From the NCBI RefSeq assembly GCF_040676675.1, contig NZ_JBFAPK010000002.1, positions 496,001 to 560,000 on the forward strand: 64,000 bases of DNA. The letters are read 5' to 3'. This document shows, one piece after another, positions 33,963 through 43,405 of the stretch. The stretch comes from JBFAPK01 sp040676675 (GTDB lineage Bacteria; Actinomycetota; Actinomycetes; Mycobacteriales; Micromonosporaceae). Both the position numbers and the translations under genes were made by a program. The notes beneath the pieces are model-generated. The model made no database searches and was not told where the DNA came from. It saw only the letters and a list, made by a program, of their open reading frames with translations. The first letter of the stretch is position 1. Each line of letters begins with the position of its first letter.

Positions 33963-34544
33963 ATGACCAGCGTTTCCGCGTCCGAGAAGGGCGCAGCGGT
34001 CGATGCCGACCCGAGCGACCGCGACCACACCGAGCCGCCGATGGCGGCGGACGAGTGGATGCGCACGCTCTATCGCGACCACGCTGGACCGCTGTACCGG
34101 TTCCTGCTTGGCATCACGTACAACGACTCCCAGGCCGCGGAGGATTTCCTGCAGGAGACGATGCTGAAAGCCTGGCGTAACCTGGACGGGCTGGGCACCG
34201 GCGGGGATCGGGTACGCCCCTGGCTGTTCACCGTGAGCAGGCGGATCGCGATTGACGCGGCACGCGCCCGGAACGCCCGACCGAGCGAGGTCGGTACCGC
34301 CGACGTCGCGAGGCTGCCCGCTTCGGACGACCCGATCGAGCGGATCACCACCGCGCATCTGGTGCGCCAGGCGATGCGGGCGCTCACATCCGAGCAGCGC
34401 TCCGTGCTCGTTGAGATGTTCTATCGGGATGCGTCCGCGGCGGAGGCCGCAGCCCGGTTGGGTGTCCCGGTCGGTACGGTCAAGTCGCGTACCCACTACG
34501 CGCTGCGGTCGTTGTCCGCGGCGATCGGTGCCGTTGCGGGATGA
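33963..34544 (+). CDS. ECF-type RNA polymerase sigma factor
   Basis: 193 residues. Region 2: LYRDHAGPLYRFLLGITYNDSQAAEDFLQETMLKAWRNLD, with RVRPWLFTVSRRIAIDAAR. Region 4: MRALTSEQRSVLVEMFYRDASAAEAAARLGVPVGTVKSRTHYALRSL. This is the SigL/SigK-like ECF layout. No anti-sigma gene follows, where one is often found. The first 30 residues are a charged leader. ATG with GAAGGGAG upstream. It is followed by a large LuxR-type regulator on the same strand. Confidence 0.93.
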   Translation: MTSVSASEKGAAVDADPSDRDHTEPPMAADEWMRTLYRDHAGPLYRFLLGITYNDSQAAEDFLQETMLKAWRNLDGLGTGGDRVRPWLFTVSRRIAIDAARARNARPSEVGTADVARLPASDDPIERITTAHLVRQAMRALTSEQRSVLVEMFYRDASAAEAAARLGVPVGTVKSRTHYALRSLSAAIGAVAG

Positions 34545-34594
34545 CCGGCATACCGGGCGTCGTCGGCTGGCGGGGTCCAAGCGTCGATTCCTCG

Positions 34595-34690
34595 GCCGCC
34601 GCGGCGGTAGTTCGTGGTCATACGGGAACGGTCCCGGGTTGGGAGAACCACTTCGTGACCGCGATCACGCGCCGCGGTCACGAAGCGCCC
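34595..34690 (-). pseudogene. Relic of the N-terminus of an ATP-grasp ligase gene
   Basis: On the minus strand this stretch reads FVTAARDRGHEVVLPTRD followed by RSRMTTNY. It matches the intact ATP-grasp protein encoded at 49606-50823 (LVDAARERGHELILLTGD then RSRYTHEL) at about 15 of 25 positions by eye. The DNA also aligns, including the shared TTCGTGACCGCG. The rest of the gene has been lost and the sigma factor occupies its place. Its orientation relative to the LAL gene is the same as that of the intact ATP-grasp gene relative to the LAL fragment at 51048. Confidence 0.7.
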
Positions 34691-34720
34691 CGCGCGCTGG
34701 CGGCCCGCGCGCTGGCGGCC
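34691..34720 (+). repeat. Tandem duplication of a 15-mer
   Basis: CGCGCGCTGGCGGCC occurs twice in a row, just upstream of the LAL start at 34739. It has the look of a replication-slippage repeat in sequence that is no longer coding. Confidence 0.6.
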
Positions 34721-34738
34721 CGCGCCGCCGGTCGTGCC

Positions 34739-37700
34739 ATGATTGCCCCCGTGGAGGTCAGACCCGTCAGCTCCGTCTTCGTGGGACGGGGTCCGGAGCT
34801 CGAAGCACTCGGCCGCGCGGTCGAACTGGCCGATGGTGGGGCACCCCAGGCGGTGCTCCTGCGCGGCGAGGCGGGCGTCGGCAAGACCAGGCTGATCGAG
34901 GAGCTGCTCCGTACCCTTGAGGCCCGGTCCGCGACAACGGCGGCCGGCGGCTGTGTGGAGATCGGCGGCGAAGGCCTTCCGTTCGCCCCGTTCTCCGCGG
35001 TCCTGCGTGCCCTGTGGCAGCAGCTGCCTGAGGAGGTCCGAGCGGCGAGCGCGGGACACGAGGAGCTACTCGCCCGGATCCTGCCGGACCTGGGCCCATC
35101 GGGACCAATAGGGCAGGGCGACGACGACAGCGCCCGCCTCTTCGAGCTCACCGCCCGGATCCTGGAACGGCTCGCGTCGAGCCGTCTGGTCGTGTTGGTC
35201 ATCGAGGATCTGCACTGGGCCGATCCGTCCACCCGCCACCTCCTCGGCTACCTGTTCCGTACCAGACGCAATGGTCGACTCTTGATCATCGCCAGCTACC
35301 GCTCCGACGACATCCATCGCCGACATCCACTACGCCCGCTGCTCGCGGAGGCTGACCGGCTACGCTCGGTGCAGCGCATCGAGATCCGCCGGTTCGATCG
35401 GGTCGAGGTCCTGAAGCAGCTCACCGGCATCCTCGGTGTCCCGCCGAACCCGGCCCTGCTCAACGAGATCTTCGAACGGTCGGACGGCAACCCGTTCTTC
35501 GTCGAGGAACTCGCCCGCTCGTACGTCGACCATGCGCGGGTGCGCCTGGATGACCTCCGTGACCTGCTACTGGTCCGACTGGATGCGTTGCCGGACAGCA
35601 GTCAACAAATCATCCGCATCGCGGCGGAAGGTGGCGTGGCAGTCACTTACCCGCTGTTGAAGGCCGTAGTCGGCCTGCCGGAAGAAGAGCTGATCGAGGC
35701 ACTGCGCGTCGCCGTACTCGCGCACATCCTCATCCCGGCCGCGGACGAATCCGGTTACCGATTCCGGCACTCGCTGGTCCGTGAGGCAGTGAGCGGCAGC
35801 CTCCTGCCGGGCGAGCGGTCTTTGATCAATCAGAAGTACGCGGAGGCGCTGGAGGCGGACCCGTCGCTTGTCCGCGACGAGGAACTGGCCACGCGTCTCG
35901 CCCACCACTGGTACAACGCGCACGACGACGTCAAAGCCCTACGGATGAGCGTGTCCGCCTCGGTCGAGGCGCGCAACCGCTACGCGTACGCGGAGCAGCT
36001 GCGGTTGCTCGAACGCGCGATGGAACTCTGGGGCCGGGTGCCGGAGTCGGAACGCGGCGCATTGCGTCCGCTGAGCCACTCGGAGACGTACCCGCTGCGT
36101 GGTCATGGGGCCGACGGAGCCGCGCGCTACATAGATCTACTCGCCGCGGCGACCGTCGCCGGCCGGCAGAGCGGGGAATGCGACCGGGCACTCAACCTGG
36201 CACGCCAGGCACTGGAACTCCTCGCGCCGGACGGCGACCGGCTGTACCGGGCCTGGTTCTGGCTGCAACGCGCCGCGCTGGTGCAGGAACTGAATCGCGG
36301 CGACGGGTGGCAGGAGCTGCGCAATGCCCACGATCTGGTACGCGGACTCCCTCCGTCGGCCGTACACGCTGACGTTCTCATTCAGCTCGCCAGCTGGGGC
36401 GCGAAGCACCGGCCGGGGCCGGAGAGCCAGCTCGCGGCCGAGCGCGCCGTGGACTATGCCAGCCTCGTCGGAGCCGAGGACCTTGAACTGCACGCCCGTA
36501 TCACCCGGTGCTGGCTCGGCGCCGAGACCGACGTCGACGGCAAGCTTCTCGTCGAACTGTACGAGGTACGCCGACGGGCCGAGGAACTGGGCGCGGTCGG
36601 AATCATCGGCCGGGCCAACCACAACCTGCCGTCGTCCCTCGAGGGGGTGGGCCGGTCGGAGGAGGCGGTGGCTGCGGCCGAGCACGGCGTCGAGGTGTGC
36701 CGCTCGCTCGGCCTGACCGAGACCGAGGCCTGGGTGCATGCCAACCGCTCGCTCTCGCTCTTCTCCCTGGGGCGCTGGTCGGAGTCCGATGCCGCCCTCG
36801 ACCAGGCGGCAGCGGTCGCGCAGTCGTACAAGGCCCGAGCGGTCATCGCGATGCGCCGCTCGTACACTCTGCTGGCCCGGGGGGACATCGACACGGCCGC
36901 AACCCAGCTCGCCCTGAGCCGTCGGTTGCTCGGCACCGAGGACCTCCAGCCGCAGTTGCTCGTGTCCCTGGTCCACTACGCCATGGAGATCGCGGCGCGG
37001 CAGGGCAGGCTCGCCGATGCGCGAGCCGAGTTCCTTCGCGCACATGCCGCGGGCCTGACCACCGGTCCGGTGCGCTATTCGCTTCCGATGCTGTGCGCCG
37101 CCGCGGCGATCGAGGCCGGCGCGCGGGCCTCGGGCGCGACCGGCGATACACCGGCGATACTCGCCGCTATCCGCGAGGCCGCCGCGCGACTACACGTGGT
37201 ATTCCCCGTCTCCCGGGCCTTCCACGACCTGCTGCAGGCGGAGGTGCACCGGGCGGAAGGCGCCGACGACCCCGATCGGTGGGCGGGGGTGGTCGCCGCC
37301 TTCGAGCCGCTGCAGCGCCCCTACGAGCTGGCGATCGCCCACCTGGGCCACGCCCGCGCGCTGCTCGGTGCCCACCAGCGCGTCAATGCGGCCGAGCAAC
37401 TCGCCCGGGCCCGCGAAATCGTCGACCGGCTCGGTGCCCGCCTGCTGGGTCTGGACATCGAAACGCTGACTCAACGGGCGGGCCTCACACCGACCAGCAA
37501 ACCGGCGGCCCATCCCCCCACCGACGCGGTCAGCTCCCTCGGGCTCACCCCTCGCGAATCAGAGGTGCTACGGCTGGTCGCGGCGGGACACAGCAACCGC
37601 CGGATCGCCGAGGATCTCTACATCTCGCAGAAGACCGCCAGCACCCATGTCTCCAACATCCTCACCAAGCTCGGTGCTTCCGGTCGCACCGAAGCGGCGG

Positions 37701-37750
37701 CGATCGCGCACCGGCTCGGTCTGCTGATCGGCGGACGCGCCGCCCGATGA
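34739..37750 (+). CDS. Large LuxR-family transcriptional regulator (LAL type, ATPase domain)
   Basis: About 1003 residues. An N-terminal AAA/STAND ATPase has FVGRGPELEALGRAVE, the P-loop LLRGEAGVGKTRLIEELL and Walker B VVLVIEDLHWADPSTRHLL. A long TPR-like helical middle follows, then a C-terminal LuxR helix-turn-helix LGLTPRESEVLRLVAAGHSNRRIAEDLYISQKTASTHVSNILTKLGASGRTEA. LAL proteins are pathway activators that respond to nucleotides or small ligands. The frame is open from an ATG at 34541 that overlaps the sigma-factor stop (ATGA), but the first 66 codons lack homology and cover the antisense ATP-grasp relic, so the ATG at 34739 is preferred; it has no clear ribosome site. Confidence 0.9.
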   Translation: MIAPVEVRPVSSVFVGRGPELEALGRAVELADGGAPQAVLLRGEAGVGKTRLIEELLRTLEARSATTAAGGCVEIGGEGLPFAPFSAVLRALWQQLPEEVRAASAGHEELLARILPDLGPSGPIGQGDDDSARLFELTARILERLASSRLVVLVIEDLHWADPSTRHLLGYLFRTRRNGRLLIIASYRSDDIHRRHPLRPLLAEADRLRSVQRIEIRRFDRVEVLKQLTGILGVPPNPALLNEIFERSDGNPFFVEELARSYVDHARVRLDDLRDLLLVRLDALPDSSQQIIRIAAEGGVAVTYPLLKAVVGLPEEELIEALRVAVLAHILIPAADESGYRFRHSLVREAVSGSLLPGERSLINQKYAEALEADPSLVRDEELATRLAHHWYNAHDDVKALRMSVSASVEARNRYAYAEQLRLLERAMELWGRVPESERGALRPLSHSETYPLRGHGADGAARYIDLLAAATVAGRQSGECDRALNLARQALELLAPDGDRLYRAWFWLQRAALVQELNRGDGWQELRNAHDLVRGLPPSAVHADVLIQLASWGAKHRPGPESQLAAERAVDYASLVGAEDLELHARITRCWLGAETDVDGKLLVELYEVRRRAEELGAVGIIGRANHNLPSSLEGVGRSEEAVAAAEHGVEVCRSLGLTETEAWVHANRSLSLFSLGRWSESDAALDQAAAVAQSYKARAVIAMRRSYTLLARGDIDTAATQLALSRRLLGTEDLQPQLLVSLVHYAMEIAARQGRLADARAEFLRAHAAGLTTGPVRYSLPMLCAAAAIEAGARASGATGDTPAILAAIREAAARLHVVFPVSRAFHDLLQAEVHRAEGADDPDRWAGVVAAFEPLQRPYELAIAHLGHARALLGAHQRVNAAEQLARAREIVDRLGARLLGLDIETLTQRAGLTPTSKPAAHPPTDAVSSLGLTPRESEVLRLVAAGHSNRRIAEDLYISQKTASTHVSNILTKLGASGRTEAAAIAHRLGLLIGGRAAR

Positions 37751-38031
37751 GGGTGAGCCTCAGGTCGGGTACGCCCGCCCACGAGCCTTCTGCCCTTTGA
37801 TGCGACGTGTCCGAAATCGTCAGAGGACTTTCCCGCAACGTTTGCGCCGTTCTCCCTCGCCGACCTTTCCGACATGGAACAGGCCGCCCGTGATTTTGGG
37901 AGCTGCGAGGACTCGGCTGGGTGGGTTGGCTCACTATACGGCCTCCGCCTGAACTGCAGCCGGCGGCGAATCCGTTATCGCTGAGGGTCCGCCGTTGTTG
38001 GGCCCGAAGCCGATGTGAAAGTTGGACGTTA
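37751..38031 (+). other. Intergenic stretch between LAL and TPP-enzyme genes
   Basis: 281 bp with no gene recognised. An in-frame GTG at 37921 extends the TPP-enzyme frame upstream without homology. A promoter for the TPP gene may lie here. Confidence 0.35.
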
Positions 38032-39681
38032 ATGACGAGACAACGTACTACCGGCGATGCGTTGGTCGAGGGACTGATGGCGCACGGGGTCGATATGGTG
38101 TTCGGGCTTCCGGGTGTTCAGGCCTACGCTCTATTCGACGCTTTGGCCAAAGTCCAGGACCGGATCACCGTCATCGGGGCGCGTCACGAACAGACTTGCG
38201 GGTATATGGCCTACGGATACGCCCGCTCCACCGGCCGCCCCGGGGTGCTGGCCGTGGTACCCGGCCCGGGCGTCCTCAACGCGAGCGCGGCCATGCTGAC
38301 CGGCTACGGCAGCAGCACGCCGATGGTCTGCATAGCGGGTGACATTCCCTCCTCGGCGCTGCACCGCGGTCTCGGGCACGTTCACGAGCTACCCGACCAG
38401 CTCGCCACCCTTCGTTCCTTCACCAAGTGGGCGGGCGCCGTCACTCACCCCGCACACGCGCCCGGCGTCCTGTCCGAGGCTTTCTGGCAGGCCACATCCG
38501 GCCGGCCACGGCCGGCGGCCGTCTCGGTACCGTGGGACGTCATGGCCCAGTCGGCCCCGGTTCTCGAGCCGGCACCGCGGGAGGTGGTCGCACCCGAGAT
38601 CGACCCGGCTGACCTCGACGAGGCTGTGGCCCTGCTGCGCTCCGCCCGCAACCCGATGATCATGGTTGGCAGTGGGGCTCAGGATGCCTCGGCAGCGGTC
38701 GCGGAGCTGGCCGAACTGCTGGCGGCCCCCGTGGTCTCGCTGCGTGGCGGCCGCGGGGTGGTGTCCGCCGAGCATCCATCCGCCATGAACAGCGCGGAAG
38801 GCTTTGAACGCTGGTCGGATACCGACGTACTGCTGGCCGTGGGCACGCGGCAGGAGCTCGTCTGGTTCAGGTGGCCGGACCGGCCCAAGGGCCTCAAGAC
38901 GATCAACCTGGACATCGACCCCGAGCAGCATGCGCGGCTACAACCGACGGTGGGACTGACCGGTGACGCCAGCGACGGTGTGGCGGCGCTACTCGAACGG
39001 CTTCGCACCGACCAGCCGCGGCCTTCCCGCAGGGCCGAGTTCGACGCGGCGCGCCAAAGCGTCCGTGACCGGTTGACCGCCTCCCTGCAGCCGCACACCG
39101 AGTATTTGGCCGCGATCCGCGCCGTGCTGCCCGACGACGGCTTCTTCGTCGACGAGATATCACAGGTTGGCTTCGCGTCGCTTGTCGCGTTCCCGGTACG
39201 CAACCCTCGTACCTTCATTTCCAGCGGCTCGCAGGCGACGCTCGGGTTCGGGTTCCCCACCGCGCTGGGAGTGAAGGCGGCCCATCCCAGCTCGCCGGTC
39301 GTGTCGATCACCGGTGACGGAGGCTTCCTCTTCGCGGCGACCGAACTGGCCACCGCGGTGCAGTACAACCTCGACGTGGTCACCATCGTCTTCACCAACA
39401 ACGCTTACGGCAACGTCCTGGCCGACCAGCAACGTCTCTTCAACGGACGGGCTCTCGCCGCGGAACTGCACAACCCCGACTTCGTCGCGCTCGCCCGATC
39501 CTTCGGCGCCGACGGCCACCGAGCGGAGAACCCCGAGCAGTTGCGGGCGACCCTGGACAAGGCCCTCGGTGCCGGGCGGCCAGCGGTGATCGAGGTTCCC
39601 ATGCCACTCGACACCGACAGCTCGCCCTGGCCGTTCCTCCTGCCACCGTCCCGAACCGCGGCGACCACTCCGAATCCCTAG
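38032..39681 (+). CDS. Thiamine-pyrophosphate-dependent decarboxylase/synthase (acetolactate-synthase family)
   Basis: 549 residues. The pyrimidine-binding domain has GLMAHGVDMVFGLPGVQAYAL and the catalytic Glu in GARHEQTCGYMAYGYARSTGRPG. The middle domain follows the usual NPMIMVGSGAQDASAAVAEL pattern. The PP-binding domain has TGDGGFLFAATELATAVQYNL...FTNNAYGNV, the GDG-N27-NN TPP motif. Such enzymes decarboxylate 2-oxo acids or join them by carboligation; the substrate cannot be told from sequence. No small regulatory subunit is nearby, so it is not the housekeeping IlvB. It may serve the second metabolite region to the right. Confidence 0.9.
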   Translation: MTRQRTTGDALVEGLMAHGVDMVFGLPGVQAYALFDALAKVQDRITVIGARHEQTCGYMAYGYARSTGRPGVLAVVPGPGVLNASAAMLTGYGSSTPMVCIAGDIPSSALHRGLGHVHELPDQLATLRSFTKWAGAVTHPAHAPGVLSEAFWQATSGRPRPAAVSVPWDVMAQSAPVLEPAPREVVAPEIDPADLDEAVALLRSARNPMIMVGSGAQDASAAVAELAELLAAPVVSLRGGRGVVSAEHPSAMNSAEGFERWSDTDVLLAVGTRQELVWFRWPDRPKGLKTINLDIDPEQHARLQPTVGLTGDASDGVAALLERLRTDQPRPSRRAEFDAARQSVRDRLTASLQPHTEYLAAIRAVLPDDGFFVDEISQVGFASLVAFPVRNPRTFISSGSQATLGFGFPTALGVKAAHPSSPVVSITGDGGFLFAATELATAVQYNLDVVTIVFTNNAYGNVLADQQRLFNGRALAAELHNPDFVALARSFGADGHRAENPEQLRATLDKALGAGRPAVIEVPMPLDTDSSPWPFLLPPSRTAATTPNP

Positions 39682-40109
39682 TGCGCCGACCAGGAGGTTC
39701 ACTGGGTTGATGGCACGCCGGTCGTGATGTGCTCGGAGGGCGTCATCCGGCCTCACCCTCCACAGCGTTCGAACTCGTTGTTGAGGGTGAGCTGGATGAG
39801 GTACGGAATACGCCGAAGATCGCAGTCTTGCGCGGTCCCCCACGGGCCACGGGACGATGCCGGTATGCCGGGGCGCGTGGCGGCCGTATCGCCCAGCGGC
39901 GAATGGGCTGGTGCCGCGTACCCCGCACGGCCAGGGCCGGGCAGGTCAACGCGCTGCGTGCGGTGATCCGCGACCGCCGCGAATGGTGATGGCTGCCACG
40001 CCGCTCCGCTACCACCCGGCGACCATGCTCTACGCGCCGCTCTCCGGACGCACCGAGGCCGCCGCGATGGCCGACCGGCTCGGGTCTTCTGATCGGCTGA
40101 CCATCCCGG
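39682..40109. other. Gene-free stretch between TPP-enzyme and LtrA genes
   Basis: 428 bp. A short plus-strand frame around 39985-40130 (MVMAATPLRYHPATMLYAPLSG...) looks slightly protein-like but matches no family I can name and has no ribosome site. Nothing else is recognised. Confidence 0.35.
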
Positions 40110-41285
40110 TTACGGTGCGGGCGTCGGCGGACGGATCCGGTCCCCGACCAGGTTCCCTGTCGCGACAGCGATCAAGATGACCATCACGACAAGCGCGGCC
40201 ATCACCGGTGGCAGCAGGGGCGCGGCCGGTGCCAGACCGGCCAGCAGGAGCAGCCCGCTCAGCCGGACCAGGTCGACCCGCCCGAACAGGGTGTAGTCGA
40301 GCAGGACGCGGCCGATCAGGAACAGGCCCGGGCCGCCGTGGATAACCGCCGCCCAGGACGTCGGGGTGTCGCCGAACGGCCGTTCGATGACGAGTTGACT
40401 AGTCACCGCCGTGCACAGGATGCCCGCCACCATGATCAGATGAACAAACGCGATGATCTCTCTGAGTCGGGCCGGATTGGCGGACGTGGCGATGACGGAG
40501 GTCAGTTGATCTCCGGCACGGTAGATGTAGATGCGCCAGATCATTACCGTGATCGTGAAGACCACGGCGAGTGCCCAGGCCTGATCAGTCGTGAATCCGC
40601 TCAGGCTGAACGACCGGCCGGTCAAAAAGATCGACACGCCGAGCGCGACGATGATGAACTGCCGATAGCGCTCGGCAATCCGCTCGCCGACCACCTCTGC
40701 TGCCGAAGGCAGTCGGCACCACGACCACGGCGTGGGCCAGCCGAGCACAACCCCGGTGTATTCCACCGCTACCGCCGCCGCCCAGAGCACGCCACGGGTG
40801 GTCCCAGCCAGCAGCCCGCCCAAGATCCACGGTGCCGCTGCGGCGGCCTGCCAGAAAAGGATCCGGCGAACCCTGAGCTTCAACGCCGGGTTCGGGACGA
40901 TCAGCAGATAGTAGACGCCCTTGGTGAGACTGGTCGTCACATAGACAATCGCGAACAGCAGGCCACTGTTGCCGTACGCGTCGACCACGGCACTCGCCAA
41001 CAGCAGGCTGCCCGCCATGACCACGACGATCTGCGGCCCGATCAAGGGCTCGCTCAGATCCACCACGTCACCCGCCCAGGCGGTCAGCGCCCAGAGCAAC
41101 GAGAACGCCAACAGCAGTATCAGGGTCTGCCACGCGCCCACCCAGGTCAGCTCGCTGAGCAACTTTTCCGAGAGAGCGATCAGCACAAAGACGAAGGCGA
41201 GGTCGAAAAAGAGTTCGAGGATCGCGGGGCGGGCCGGATCAGGCCGGGCTGGAACCGCCACCCCAGCGTCGCCGCGCATTGCCAT
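40110..41285 (-). CDS. LtrA-family (low temperature requirement A) membrane protein 1
   Basis: 391 residues, polytopic. AILELFFDLAFVFVLIALSEKL is the family opening (ELFFDLxFVF), then about ten hydrophobic segments (TLILLLAFSLLWALTAW, IVVVMAGSLLLASAVV, GVLWAAAVAVEYTGVVLG, FIVALGVSIFL) and a C-terminal LFLIGRVLLDYTLFG. Molecular function of LtrA proteins is not well established. It diverges from a second LtrA gene 293 bp away. The two are similar in layout but not close copies. Confidence 0.88.
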   Translation of the reverse strand: MAMRGDAGVAVPARPDPARPAILELFFDLAFVFVLIALSEKLLSELTWVGAWQTLILLLAFSLLWALTAWAGDVVDLSEPLIGPQIVVVMAGSLLLASAVVDAYGNSGLLFAIVYVTTSLTKGVYYLLIVPNPALKLRVRRILFWQAAAAAPWILGGLLAGTTRGVLWAAAVAVEYTGVVLGWPTPWSWCRLPSAAEVVGERIAERYRQFIIVALGVSIFLTGRSFSLSGFTTDQAWALAVVFTITVMIWRIYIYRAGDQLTSVIATSANPARLREIIAFVHLIMVAGILCTAVTSQLVIERPFGDTPTSWAAVIHGGPGLFLIGRVLLDYTLFGRVDLVRLSGLLLLAGLAPAAPLLPPVMAALVVMVILIAVATGNLVGDRIRPPTPAP

Positions 41286-41578
41286 CGATCAGCCCATCTA
41301 GCCTGGTCTGCCGCCGCACCGTGGTTGCCTCCACCACACTACGGGTTCCACGTCAGAGGCGATGGGAATGATGGGCATCCGGCCAGCGCCCTCCGCCGAG
41401 CAGGCTGGTCAAGCCGGGCCGTTTCGCTGCCCGCCTACGACGAGCTTTATAGGCTTGACCGGGCAAATCCACCTGGATGTGGTGTCTCCTCGCCTGCGTC
41501 CCCGCACTCCGCTGCGGTCGAAGCCGGACCCACAAGCCAAGGAATCCGGCGTTGAAGGGGCCGTAGGAGGTCGCAACG
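41286..41578. promoter_or_regulatory. Divergent region between two LtrA genes
   Basis: 293 bp; no gene seen. It should contain the promoters of both membrane-protein genes. No strong dyad was noticed. Confidence 0.35.
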
Positions 41579-42745
41579 GTGGCCATTGGCGATCAGCCCC
41601 GGATCCTTCGCCGGCGGGGCGAGCATGAGCAGCCGATCTTTCTGGAACTCTTCTTCGACCTGGTCTACATCTTCATGCTCTCCCGACTGTCGCAAGGCCT
41701 TGCCGGTGAACTCACCACACGTAACGTGGCTCAGACCGCTGTACTGCTGCTCGCCGCCTGGTGGGTCTGGGTGTTGACCGCCTGGCTGACTGACCTGTTC
41801 GACCCCCAGCTGCCGGTGATCCAGGGCCTGGTTCTTGTGGTCATGTTCGGCACGCTGGCGATGGCCGTCACGGTGCCGAGCGCCTTCGGAGCGCATGGAT
41901 TCGTCTTCGTCGCAGCGTACTTCGGCATCCATGTCGCCCGCGACGCGGTCCTTATTCCCGGCACCCGCGTAAACCCGTACATCCAGGCCCGAAGCATTCG
42001 GGTCTTCTTCTGGTTCCTCGTCTCCGCCCCGCTGTGGGTCGCCGGAGTGTTCACCGAGGGGAACATCCGGCTGGCGCTCTGGGGAATCGCGGCGGCAGTG
42101 GATCTCTGGTCGGCCCGAATCGGCTGGCCGACGCCGAGGCTCGGCCGCACCGAACTCGCCAGCCAGATCTTCACCGGCATCCACCTGACCGAGCGCCACC
42201 GGCAGATCTTCATCATCGGGATCGGCGAGCTGATTCTCACCGCTGGTTCCGGGCTCGCATTCTCCCACCGTGATGGCGGCCGGGTAGCCGTTGCCGCAGT
42301 GGCGTTCGCCAACGCGATGCTCCTCTTCCAGCTGTATTTCCAGCGGGTCCAGCAACTGCTGGCTCCCAGCGAGGTCTCCTCCGTGGAGCGGGTCCGTCCA
42401 GCCACCTCCACCTCCTACACCCATCTGGTGATGGTGGCCGGCATCGTAGTCATCTCGACCAGCACCTCGCTCACGTTCAACCGACCGTTCGGTGACGTGC
42501 CGGTGGCCTGGATCCTCACCCTTCTCGGCGGCCCCGGGCTTTTCCTCCTCGGCACCTGCATGTTCGACTACCTGGTGACCAGCCGGATCCTCTGGTCCCG
42601 ATCCATCGCCTTGCTCGTGCTGGCCGTGATCGCCCCCGCGATGCCCCTACTGCCACCACTCGGCATCATGATCGTGACCAACCTGGTCCTACTGATCACC
42701 CTGGTCAGCGAGATTGTCAGTCGTCGCCGGCCGGTCGCCACCTGA
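41579..42745 (+). CDS. LtrA-family membrane protein 2
   Basis: 388 residues, GTG start. QPIFLELFFDLVYIFMLSRLSQGLAGEL is the family signature, followed by repeated hydrophobic segments (TAVLLLAAWWVWVLTAWL, VIQGLVLVVMFGTLAMAVTV, IFIIGIGELILTAG, LVMVAGIVVIS) and GGPGLFLLGTCMFDYLVTSRILWSR. Its last 240 nt have a decayed copy at 51253-51491. Function unknown; the family is widespread in actinobacteria. Confidence 0.88.
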   Translation: MAIGDQPRILRRRGEHEQPIFLELFFDLVYIFMLSRLSQGLAGELTTRNVAQTAVLLLAAWWVWVLTAWLTDLFDPQLPVIQGLVLVVMFGTLAMAVTVPSAFGAHGFVFVAAYFGIHVARDAVLIPGTRVNPYIQARSIRVFFWFLVSAPLWVAGVFTEGNIRLALWGIAAAVDLWSARIGWPTPRLGRTELASQIFTGIHLTERHRQIFIIGIGELILTAGSGLAFSHRDGGRVAVAAVAFANAMLLFQLYFQRVQQLLAPSEVSSVERVRPATSTSYTHLVMVAGIVVISTSTSLTFNRPFGDVPVAWILTLLGGPGLFLLGTCMFDYLVTSRILWSRSIALLVLAVIAPAMPLLPPLGIMIVTNLVLLITLVSEIVSRRRPVAT

Positions 42746-43033
42746 TCAACCAACGCCGGTAAAAGACGACCGACGACTCGCCGCGGCAACCCCCATGCAG
42801 CGCCGCGTACCGGTCCGCGTCGTCGCCGACCCGGAGGTAGCTACGCCGCTGCGCCCGCACCCAGCCAGGCGAGCCCGGCACCGGCCCAGCCGGAGCCGGG
42901 CCAAGCCCAGCCTGACGCAGCCGGCGAAGCAGCCCAGCCCAAGACTGCGGGCAACGACCGCCGCGGCACCGGCGGGATCGAAGCACTCGGAGATCTGCAA
43001 GGTCACCGCGGGCGGTGTCACCTACTACCCCCT
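42746..43033 (+). other. Gene-free stretch before the IS630 remnant
   Basis: 288 bp of Pro/Ala/Arg-rich frames with no recognised homology. Confidence 0.3.
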
Positions 43034-43230
43034 CGCTTCACCCCGACGTACTCCTCATGGCTCAACCTCGTCGACCGCTGGTTCGCCGACCTGACCAACC
43101 GCGAACTACGACGCAGCGCCCACGCGGTGTCAGAGTCCTGGAAGCCGACGTGAAGTCCTGGATCGAAGCCTGGACAAGACCCCAAACCATTTGTGTGGAC
43201 CACGACCGCCCGGACACTGCCTGCGAGAAC
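43034..43230 (+). pseudogene. IS630-family transposase remnant (C-terminal part)
   Basis: RFTPTYSSWLNLVDRWFADLTNRELRRSAHAVS reads in one frame and, after a frameshift, LEADVKSWIEAWTRPQTICVDHDRP in another. This is the C-terminal end of IS630 transposases (the conserved HFTPTYSSWLNLVERWF around the last catalytic acid, then ELEADIRAWIEAWN). The N-terminal part is absent, and no terminal repeat was found. It is a different part of the transposase from the remnant at 18.6 kb. Confidence 0.8.
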
Positions 43231-43405
43231 GTCGACCACACGTTAATCGGACATGTATCTACGGCTCTTACGATTTACCCGTGTACCGACCTTCGCGCAG
43301 CGAAAAATCGCCGGGAGAAATACGAGGGAATACGCGCTGTGACGCCGCGGCGACTTTCCAACGGCGGCGTGGCCCTGACCGCAAACGAACATGCAGGAAG
43401 AGAGC

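Noticed and set aside
34541..34738. N-terminal extension of the LAL gene from an ATG overlapping the sigma-factor stop
   Set aside because: The 66 added residues have no family homology, include a tandem 15-mer repeat and cover an antisense relic of an ATP-grasp gene. The ATP-grasp relic explains the sequence better than a coding extension does.
39985..40180. Small plus-strand frame MVMAATPLRYHPATMLYAP...
   Set aside because: No recognised domain or ribosome site, and it runs into the antisense end of the LtrA gene.
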